Source of the DNA: Adineta steineri
Lineage: Eukaryota > Rotifera > Eurotatoria > Adinetida > Adinetidae
Assembly: GCA_905250115.1 (NCBI GenBank)
Contig: CAJNOI010000110.1
Coordinates: forward strand, 186,001-250,000
Direction: 5' to 3'
Length of the DNA: 64,000 bases
Within the stretch, counting starts at the first letter, position 1. The number at the start of each line of letters is the position of its first letter. The translations under genes and the position numbers were made by a program. Positions 23,082 through 32,400 of the stretch are shown in pieces. A model generated the notes under the pieces. It was not told the origin of the DNA. It did not search any database and saw only the letters and a program-made list of their open reading frames with translations.

Positions 23082-25166
23082 TTAATAACGTGAGAATTTT
23101 TGTATTCGATGATTAAGTGAGTCTGCCACATACAAATTAAGTTGATTATCAAGTTTTAAAGACCAAGGTGTATTGAGTGTAGTGGCACTACTACCACTTG
23201 TGCTTGTTACACCGGCAATAGTTGTGCCATTTAACTGTCCTTTATAAAAGAACTGAACACGATGATTATTTCTATCAGCAACATACATATTACCCATAGG
23301 ATCAAATACTGCTTGAGTAGGAGCGTTCAAAGTTGTTGATGTCATTCCTGAAACTCCATTAATATCGCCAGCAAGAAGTGTCCAATTATTTGCACCTAAT
23401 ACATATTGAACAATATTATTACCACCAAAATTGGCAATGATCAAACTATTCGTAAATGAATCAAAATGTAAACCTACAGGATTATTTAATTGTATATTAG
23501 ATGCACCTGCCCCATTACCACCCAATAATAATGTACTAGAATTAGCACCGGATGCATAAGAGACGACACGGTGATTCATGGAATCCGATATATAAAGTGC
23601 ACCTGATATTGGATTCAACACGATACCATATGGAGTATTTAACTGAGTACTGGAGTTTCCTGCAGAATCTAAGAAAAATGTTCATACTATAAATGTGTAA
23701 TAGAATATTTTTGTCAGTTTTCTTAATCAATCTCAACTAGAATAATACACATAGGTATGATAATTTTTCCAGTCGACAACAGATCTCTTTATAGAAAAGC
23801 ATATCTATTATTATTTTCATCTTACATGTCACGCCTGCAATTGTTGTTCCCGAAATACCACCACTAGGCCACAACTGAATTCGATGATTCGCTGAATCTG
23901 TTACAAGGAGATTTCCGTTCGAGTCAAATATTACACGTGATGGATAATGTAATTGATATGAAGATGGACCGAGTGTTCCATCTCCAGCCACAGTCGTAAT
24001 GTTTGTGGTACCGAATAAATATTTTTGAATTCGATTATTATTTCGATCAGCAATATAAAGATTATTTGCGTAGTCCCATGTTACATCAAATGGTCTATTG
24101 AGATAATTGCTACCAGAACTTGCATTTCCACTTATTCCGGCGACAGTGACGCCTGTTGAGTTCCAACGAAGTACGGGCATGTTTGCTGTAAAACAAGATG
24201 CTTTTTTGCAATAGTACAAATTATGAATGGAAATTAATCTTACTTGGTGTTATTACTTGTTTAGGTTTAATCAAGAGGACAAGTAAAATAGTAGCAACGA
24301 TTAAGATAAGAAGTGCAGTAATAAGTAAAGACATAATTATACATCGACGTGAACATCTTATATTAAAAAGTCAGATTCATTTCGTTAGTTATAAACTATT
24401 GATGCAATACTAACTTTGTCTTTTTATTCTTTTTAGATTTCCGATGATAATCTTGCGTCATACCTTTTTGATATGATCGATCCTTTATGCTCTTTTGTAA
24501 TTAAAAAAAAAGTTTTAGAAAGAAAAAAAAAGATACTCGTACCGTGCTATAATCAGTAGTTGTATTCTAAAGAAGATTTTATTATTATGTGTTGTAAAAG
24601 ATGTATTGTACGTTACTTCGTGATGAGTTGTTCTAGAATGTTTCGATTGATGACTGGTTTTTGTAGAGTCATTAGTTTGTAATGAGGATCTTTTTGTTGA
24701 ACTATCACTTCCAATGATATTTCCATTTGACTATAGTGTAAAACAAAAACTACCGACATATACTAAGTTTTTGTGCAAAGATTTACTTGTAAACGAGAAC
24801 GATGTTGGCGATTTATGTTGGTAACACTAACAAAATGTTCGGATGATTTATTTGTCGTAATTGATTTTTTTCTTTCTGTATCTGAGATCTATTTAGATAC
24901 AAAAGAACTTTTTCATATAAGAGACAATTTCATAAAAATCAAACCGAATGTAAATTGTTCTTAGTCGGACGAATTTGCCGCGATGATCCTATAGTAATAT
25001 GAATCGCAGTATTCGATCGTTTCTTTTTAATTGGTGGATATATACGCTATTGAATTCAAAAGATTAATAGAATAAGAAGATTTAATACAAAAGAACTCAC
25101 ATTATTATCAAGTGATCGTTGATAACATCGAACTCTGACAATACTTGCTTTTCTTTGTTGTATCAT
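23082..25166 (-). CDS. Type II membrane protein with extracellular NHL beta-propeller (about 10 exons)
   Basis: Exons supported by GT..AG and phase: 24945-25047, 24787-24888, 24617-24730, 24543-24566, 24415-24491, 24244-24356, 23826-24185 and 23082-23668. The N-terminal half is a Ser/Thr/Lys-rich cytoplasmic segment ending KKNKKTKCSRRC. One transmembrane helix follows (MSLLITALLILIVATILLVL), then a propeller of about six NHL repeats such as YLNRPFDVTWDYANNLYIAD, LHYPSRVIFDSNGNLLVTDS and LNAPTQAVFDPMGNMYVADR, ending NHRIQKFSRY. The domain would face outside, suggesting a receptor or adhesion role. A first exon at 25101-25166 (MIQQRKASIVRVRCYQ) has a good GTGAGT donor, but its phase does not match the exon at 24945-25047. 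The start is therefore uncertain. Confidence 0.78.
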
Positions 25167-25751
25167 TTTACAATGCTACTTGTGCTTGCTTGACAATATT
25201 TATTTCAACAATACTATAACGAAATTTATTTTTAATTAAACAATCGAATCGATATGTACAGCTTCACTAACATTGATTATAAATTATATTTCAAAACCAA
25301 ACAGAATCAGTTTTTAATATAAAAAATAGAGGTTTCGTGATTGAAAAGAATAATTATCTCAAAGTAAATATAAATGAAAAAAGTACTCAGTGAAGAACAA
25401 GTATTTTTCTTCTGATCTGATATAGAATACAACCATGCAAAAAATGTTTACTTATGATGTTTTGAATAAAGTCAATTTGATGAATAATTAACAAACAACG
25501 TTTCGATTTATTGATCGAATTCATAAGATGTTGCGTTTGATCATTTTATTGCAACGAATGGTGTATAATAAATGGGCCTCTCAGTATTTTGTGAGAAATA
25601 TTCCTTATGAAATTCTCTACAAAATATATATCTTTTTATTATCTTAAATAATTTTGATCAATTTATAGCATGCGATACAATCGATTAGTTCAGCATGTTT
25701 TGATTCTTGCATCATTGTTGCTTTGAATGCCACTCTATTCCAGTCGATAAT

Positions 25752-25879
25752 CTTGTAAGTGTGGGTATGGATGTGAATGTTTTAATGAAAAACCAAATAC
25801 ACACCCACACCCTCAACATATACACTGTGCATGCTGATGTGACATAAAAAAGACACTCACATCCACCCGCACCCTCAGT
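25752..25879. repeat. Telomere-like inverted-repeat element plus extra C-rich arm
   Basis: CTTGTAAGTGTGGGTATGGA at 25752 pairs with ACACCCACACCCTCAA at 25801-25816. A second C-rich arm, CACATCCACCCGCACCCTCA, follows at 25859-25878. The arrangement suggests two overlapping copies. No gene is supported between 25167 and 26410. Confidence 0.65.
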
Positions 25880-26410
25880 ACTTTTGATATATTCATATTC
25901 GTTCAACATTGCGAATAATATATACCTTTCACCCATTGTAACACAATAAAGAAGAAATAACTACTTCATTTAACTCGATTACTTTTCTTTTTGAGTAGGA
26001 CTTACTTTTTTCTCTTCTTCAAACAGAAACAAAAGCTAATATTTATTTCTTATCAAAAACGACTTTCTTTTTTTTCTGCCATGTCGTTATGAAAAAGACA
26101 AAGATATGGTTTCTTTTTCTTTCTTCTGTCGAGCAATAATTAAGCTCTTTTACCGTCTATTTTTTCCCCAGTGAGCAGCGGTTATAATGAGCAAACATTT
26201 TGTTGCTCCTTTCAAAATAAAAAAGAACGAGTGGGTATTTTAAAATAACTTTCAGTAACAACGAGATAAAAAGTCATGATTTTCACCATTTGAAGTCAAA
26301 CAGATTTTAACAAGTATAACACTTGGTACAGTATCGAATTATAGTTTTTATATTGCGGAGAAAAAGATTTATTTATCAAGAAATTGTGGTGATAAAAGAC
26401 AGTTGGTATC

Positions 26411-27509
26411 ATGAATAAAATACCCACTATTGTGGACGCAACACGCAAACATAACGATGTTGAAGTAGAAAGAAAAAGAATTCGTGCTGTAAGAAATTTA
26501 GATGTTCTTATTCAACTAACTAACGATTCGGAGAAGTCATCAAGCAATAAGTCCCCTTCAAGTCAGTTATGTCAAATACTCTCGATTGATGTTGGATGTG
26601 TTGCCACAGGATATTCACATTTGGATCGAGCACCATGTTGTGTAGCTATTGTCAATGATCGATGTGAGATCATCTTCAATTCATTGATCAAACCAGATAA
26701 ACCTGTTGTCAGTGACCTGCTTCCCTTCAGTGGTGTACGCACAGCTGAGCTTCGGGATGCTCCATCTTTCGACGAAGTACTTGAAAAGGTAATTCATAAA
26801 TATCAAATACTTAAACTCTATACTGATACCGTTTTTAGGTGCATTCATTTTTTACGCCGACTACTTTGATTGTGGGTCAATCGGTTATGAGTGATATCGA
26901 ATGGATGAAACTTGAACAAGGTGTGCATTACAACAGTCTTATTGAACTGGATGATGAATTTACCACGTTTGATCCTAAATATGGCAGTAAAAAGTGAGCA
27001 ATTAAATATATGTAGCCAGATTTCATTGCCTATATTTAATTTCCCTTTCGAAGGTACTTTTCCTTAGTTCATGAAGCATATGTACTGTTAAACATTGATC
27101 TGAATGCTGTGGGAGGTCATGTAGCTAAAAATGATGCAAAAGCAAGTATCAAATTGTACAATGAATATTTAAAAGTAAGACAATATTGAAGTGACTTCGA
27201 TTAAATTCAATTCTTTTAATTTGCTTTCAAAAGGATAAAAATCAATCGAAGCTTGGACAGGCGCAGAATGCACTTCTTAAAGCACCAACGAAAATTCCAC
27301 TATTTCGACAATTTTCTGGTAGTTATGAAGGAGTTTGCTTGTCTGCATTCAATCGAGGATATTGTCGTTGTGGACAACCATTGATTAGTGAATTACACAA
27401 ACAAACTAATGAAAAAAAGCGGCGAAATTCCAATGATCGAAAAGAAGAAGGATTATCTACATCGATACATAAGAAAATGAAAGTGCTCAATAAAAAAAGT
27501 CAATCTTGA
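26411..27509 (+). CDS. DEDDh-type RNA exonuclease-like protein (REXO/ISG20 fold) with altered first motif
   Basis: Four exons (26411-26788, 26839-26993, 27054-27174, 27234-27509) close in phase to 309 residues. The middle part follows the REXO4/ISG20/Pan2 exonuclease plan: a first strand LSIDVGCVATG (D60), a substrate-strand block RCEIIFNSLIKPDKPVV with FSGVRTAEL after it (family: FV.P...I..Y...SGI....L), a second motif LIVGQSVMSDIEWM (D145), and GGHVAKNDAKASIKLYNEYL with the H-x4-D pair H200/D205. Motif I is D-V-G where active enzymes have D-x-E, so one metal ligand appears missing. The C-terminus is basic with a short Cys pair (GYCRCGQP) and Lys-rich tail (EKKRRNSNDRKEE), suggesting nuclear or RNA binding. 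It may be a degenerate, regulatory or atypical nuclease. Family assignment is from motif order only. Confidence 0.68.
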
Positions 27510-27605
27510 ACTATAAATCGTAAAAAAATATGAGAATAACTGTATTAATCATGACTCTTCACTTTCAATAATAAAACTAATTTTTTTTATTAACCTTTTC
27601 ACCAT

Positions 27606-27742
27606 CTTGAGGGTGGGTATCATATTTACATTATATCCACCCACACGCTAGCTAGAGTAAGGGTGGGTGTGGGTATAGATGTCATTATTCCCTCAACTCA
27701 CTCTCACTCTTACCCTCACACCCACACCCACACTTACACCCT
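27606..27742. repeat. Two adjacent telomere-like inverted-repeat elements
   Basis: The first copy runs CTTGAGGGTGGGTATCATAT to ATCCACCCACACGCTAGCTA. The second begins AAGGGTGGGTGTGGGTATAG and ends with a C-rich arm holding CACACCCACACCCACAC. The first shares GGTATCATATTTA, TATCCAC and CTAG.TAGAGTAA with the copy at 34801-34862. The second abuts the truncated gene fragment at 27743. Confidence 0.75.
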
Positions 27743-27965
27743 GAAAGTAAATGCTGACTTAAAGCTGCCGATGAAATGACGAAAGCTTTATCTACAACCA
27801 TTCCATTTAGATATTCTATACATTGTTCCGATGTTCGACAAGTTTTCACCTCTGGAACAACTTTACGCAATTCTGTTAATATATTTCGAAAATCATCATT
27901 ATTTTCATCGATGTCTGCATCGACCCAAATGAGTAAATAATTTTGACGGATACGTCGTCTGGTTG
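27743..27965 (-). pseudogene. Truncated N-terminal domain fragment of a bdelloid ART/TPR-type protein
   Basis: On the minus strand the frame reads NYLLIWVDADIDENNDDFRN, then ILTELRKVVPEVKTCRTSEQ, CIEYLNGMVVDKAFVISSAA and LSQHLL. It aligns by eye with the segment from about residue 80 of the ART protein at 29480 (EVIWFDANILLN...SLEQSANKVSFYADSNAMID...SSIFLILSG). After about 70 residues coding similarity stops at the G-rich telomere-like sequence, into which the frame runs (GCKCGCGCEGKSESE). This is a broken, partial gene copy rather than a functional gene. The junction orientation is discussed as a finding. Confidence 0.6.
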
Positions 27966-28341
27966 AAGCTATATTTTGTTAACACTGTTGTTTCTTCTGA
28001 AGTGGTCATATTTGCTTTACAATTGTTCTTAATTGATCAAGGATTCAAGTAGAATATGTTGTATACACTGATTTTTTCTTAGTTTGCCAAATGTTTTTGG
28101 TTTGTTTTCGCCGACGTTATATTTGAATTGCTGACTTTATCAGGCAAAGAGACGGTGGTTTGTCTTATATTTACTTAGTAAAGCAAAGTAAAATTAAAAA
28201 AAGCACCACTGAGCGTGTGGATGTGGAGTAAGACTTGTGGTCGTTCTCTTTCTTTTTCTTTAAGAAAATGATGGCAGACTCCTTTTTTCAAACGGTAGTA
28301 TTCCCTTGTCTAACATACGAGAACGAAGAACAGAAGAAATA

Positions 28342-28440
28342 TAAGATGCAGACAATGCAAAATTTTAAGTGAATTTTTTTCTTTTTTTTGCACATGGTTT
28401 GATAGAGCATAAGCTGCTGATCACGAAGAACTTATATCGA
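28342..28440 (+). mobile_element. Partial copy of the 2194-2760 MITE end
   Basis: TAAGATGCAGACAATGCAAA then GATAGAGCATAAGCTGCTGA and TCACGAAGAACTTAT match, in order, the left end of the element at 2194. Only one terminus is recognisable here. Confidence 0.55.
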
Positions 28441-28852
28441 TTTTTGAAAAAAAGGCAATTCACGAAAATGCTTATAACGTTTGAAGGGAACATCATAGAC
28501 ACCTGCGGTTTTCACCCTTGAATACATCGTGATACGGGACGTAATACTATTGGATAGCCAAGCGTTTTGGTAGGACTTACCATAGTGCGTTTTTGTAAGT
28601 ACGCTTGAAAAATTATCATGTCGGGGAGGCATGATGAGCTTCAAGTTTTAATTATTGCAATCGATCGCCCGAATCAAGATCTAAAATTCTACGCAAAGCC
28701 CAGGTCTGTATCTTTTCTGCTTCAAGAATTATAAAAAAATTTCGGGAAGGTATATATCTCTTTTTCGGTCATGAAAAATACAGAAAAATACTTAAAAATG
28801 GGTAGTATTTTGAGATTTTGATCGTCTTAAGATACGTTTTATGCAAAAGAAA

Positions 28853-29002
28853 CATCAAAAACAATATTGTTTATTCTAAAATATATCGTATCGAAATTTG
28901 ATCTGTAGGATCACAGCGAAAAACTTAATAAATAAAACCTGATGACGAGCAGGGTCATGTTTCAATAGGAAATATTTTAGAATAAACAATATTGTTTTTG
29001 AT
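28853..29002. repeat. Inverted repeat, 32-bp arms
   Basis: CATCAAAAACAATATTGTTT plus ATTCTAAAATAT (28853-28884) recurs as its reverse complement at 28971-29002. About 86 bp separate the arms. The arms contain a small palindrome, AACAATATTGTT. It could form a hairpin or cruciform or be a decayed fold-back element. Confidence 0.7.
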
Positions 29003-29047
29003 GCATTTTTTCACGCTGATTTCGAATATGATGTTTATTTTGCACAA

Positions 29048-29117
29048 AGGGTGGGTGTGAGTAACTGTACGCGCGGCCAGCAATGAAGATGAAAAAGAGG
29101 TATCCACACCCCCAAGA
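29048..29117. repeat. Telomere-like short inverted-repeat element
   Basis: AAGGGTGGGTGTGAGTAACT opens it and TATCCACACCCCCAAG closes it, with a GC-rich centre (ACGCGCGGCCAGC). It lies about 360 bp upstream of the ART-Ubl gene. Confidence 0.7.
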
Positions 29118-29227
29118 TTGTTTGGAATAAATCTCAACTTTATGTAGAATACAAGGTCTTTTTCACGATGGTTTGAACAACTATTTGAAATATTTCCTCT
29201 TATAAGAAAAGGTAAGGTATGATTCGA

Positions 29228-29379
29228 TTTATGTACGTAAGAGCCAGTCTTGAATGGTACAAGTCGTATTCTACCTTCCATGAATTGTTAAGAAATTTTC
29301 CGTTTTATGTACGTAAGAGCCAGTCTTGAATGGTACAAGTCGTATTCTACCTTCCATGAATTGTTAAGAAATTTTCCGT
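29228..29379. repeat. Exact 76-bp tandem duplication upstream of the ART-Ubl gene
   Basis: The 76-bp unit containing ATGTACGTAAGAGCCAGTCT and ending TTAAGAAATTTTCCG occurs twice in a row with no visible mismatch. It ends about 100 bp before the start codon at 29480, so both copies may lie in the promoter or 5' UTR. Identity means it is recent or an assembly artefact. Confidence 0.85.
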
Positions 29380-29479
29380 TTTAGAAACTCATTTTGATAT
29401 AGCGAATTGATACAATTTTATCCCAATGCTGTACTGCGATAATGGATATATTCTACAACTAAAAAATGTTGCGTAATAT

Positions 29480-32400
29480 ATGGGAAGTTGTGCTCACACC
29501 TTCATAACATTAAATGGGTGCCGTTTATTGACAGACCAGCCTTTACCGGTGACATACTCGGTTGAGACTTATTTTACAGTATATGTGGCATACTACCTCT
29601 CACCTAAATCATTACATACATTGCGTTCATTAGGTTATCAGCTACGAGCTCATCAATGCCGACAACCACATGAACATTACGTTATTCCTAAACAAACAGA
29701 TCTTTATACATGTATGGAAGTCATTTGGTTTGATGCAAACATTCTACTGAACGATGCCCATACAAAAAAGACGAAGGATTCCCTAGAACAAAGTGCCAAT
29801 AAGGTAAGTTTCTATGCCGATAGCAACGCAATGATAGACACGATCAAATCGGCAGAATCTTCATCTATATTTCTCATTCTTTCCGGCGATGGAGCAGATA
29901 ACGTTCTCTGGGAGATCCATTCACTTCGCCAACTTGATACTGTATTTATATTCTGCAACCACACTACAAAATATCGCAGATTGACAAAAAAATATGACAA
30001 GATTGCTTGCGTTTTCAGTGATCACGAAACAATGGTCAGTTGTATTCGTTATCATCTACTCTGGGCCGACCAGCAAAACATTGTCACAAGTCTGTTTACA
30101 GGTGGTGTAACGACTACCGATCTCACGCCGTCACTCTGGTGGACTAAATTACTACGACATTATCTTTCGATCAACCGTCAGATAGATCTGTACGCTCAAG
30201 AGGACATGCTTCAGAAGTGTCGTGCCTATTTTCGTACCGAAAGACATGATCTAACGTTATTATTCAAATTCGAAATGGAATATTGGTGTGATCGGGTCAT
30301 AGAGTGGTATACAAAACCTAGCTTCCTCTTCAAAATAGTCAATCAAGCCTTGCGAGCTGTGGATTATGATGCCTTGTATATGTTGCGATATTACATTGTG
30401 CCTTTATGCGAGAGTCTTGTCAACTATCATCCATTTATACGACGAACACTTTGTGGCGACAAGATCCCTGTCTATCGCGGAACGAAAAACATGTCGAAGG
30501 AAGAGCTTACCAAAATTCAAATGAATATTGGTTGTTTGGTTTACACGAATGGATTTTTATCGACGACGATGAATCGAAAGTTAGCCGAGTTGTTTGCTGG
30601 TGTCGGTGATCAAAACAACGAAGGCACGCATAGAGTCATTTTCGAGATTTTGATAGACCCATCTCTGGATGACGATTGTGTTTGTGCAGATATATCAAAC
30701 ATGAGTAAAATCAAAGACGAAGATGAAGTTCTTTTTGACTTGGGTAGCGTGTTCCGAGTGATCAGTGTTGATTACGTAAAAACATCAGACTATTGGTGTG
30801 TCAAAATGGAGTCCTGTGACAGTACGGGACTCAATACAGGTGAGACATATCTTACTCGCATCAGTGAAGACTTAACGCATTTAAAAGACTATGTTGCGCG
30901 CGGAAGACTTTTAGTCGAAATGGGTATGTTTGAGCAGGCAATAATTTATCACGATCGGCTTATGAAGTTTGGTGAACGCAAACGTGATCTCGCCCACATT
31001 TGCCTCTCGATTGGGCGGACACACGATTACCTGGGCCATGTTACTATTGCGCTAGTCTACTATTCATGGGCATTCCAGCATGATGAGACTGCTTTGAAAG
31101 CATACGACTTCGGTTGTAAACTAGTATGTCTCCAAAGTAATCCAGCTCAAGTGTTGAAATGGCACGTAAATCCTGAGAATATCGCTCATGCTCATGCACG
31201 CCTTCAACAAGTAAGAGAAGCGCGTGAAAAATATTTGGAGCTTATTGAAGAATGTCTACACGCTGCAGATATCGACTATAAGAAACTGGCTGAACATTTA
31301 AATGATCTCGCTAATACGTATACGACACCTGAAGCTGATCCGATACACGAATGTACCTTACGGTGTCTGCAGCGAATTTTTCCGTCGCGACATCCACTTA
31401 TTCAGAAGACGCAGGCCTATCTCGCTGGAAGGATATACGATAAGAATTCGATGCCTTCGCTGCCATGTATACGGATTTCTATATTAATGACAGCTGAACA
31501 AGTTATACGGTCATTGCTGATTGAATCCTCAGACACTATTATGCAAGTGAAGACGAGACTCGAAAAATATTATCATATTCCGTGCTATAAACAAGAACTT
31601 ATTGTCAATAATGAAATACTAGAAGATTCGCGAAGCCTCTTAAGTTATAATATAACTAATGAAGTGTCTTTAATTTGGAAGATCCGGTCTATTCCTAAGC
31701 CACGAATTGTGCGTATTCGTATTACTGGCCATAAAAAGCGTCGATTCATCCGTCTAAGAATACAATTCTGGTTTTCCATTTATCATGTCAAACTACGCCT
31801 GCACCGTAAGTACAAATATCCACCACCGTCGATGCAACAACTCTTCTCATTCAACTATGAACTGCAAGATGGTACATTACTGTACGATCGTCTCCGACGT
31901 AATCCGTCATTTTACCTTCTTCACAAAAAAAAGAAAGTAAATGAAAGAGTTCTATTCCACGTCGAGATGCCTGCTGAACATGATACGATCCAGTTCGTGG
32001 GTGATCCATCACAAATCACAGTTCACTATCTAAAGTCATCGATCGAGACTAATAGAGGTATACCTAGCCGCTTTCAGCGGATATGGCTTAATGGCAAAGA
32101 GCTCAACGAAGACAATACCTCTTTGACAACATACGGTGTGATACAACATGCGACACTAACTCTCGACTTGACTAAGAAAACAACGGTCACTTTTTGGGTT
32201 GAGTACAATGGTCGCAAAGAGACGATAGAACTTTCTCCTGAAGCAACTATCATTCAGCTAAGAGAGCAATTACATAAAAAATTTGGTGTATCCAAAGACC
32301 GGCAAAAACTAGTATCATCCGAAAGAGAATGGCGCTCTCCAAATAATTATTCGATTCTTCAGGTGTTTGCGAACGATCGAACCGAAGAATTCATAGCAAG

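Noticed and set aside
25712-25936. 74-residue minus-strand frame
   Set aside because: Runs across the telomere-like inverted repeat; composition follows the repeat.
28432-28644. 70-residue minus-strand frame
   Set aside because: It overlaps a MITE terminus and shows no domain or splice partner.
28955-29281. 108-residue minus-strand frame
   Set aside because: It runs through an inverted repeat, a telomere-like element and the 76-bp duplicated unit, so it is chance coding.
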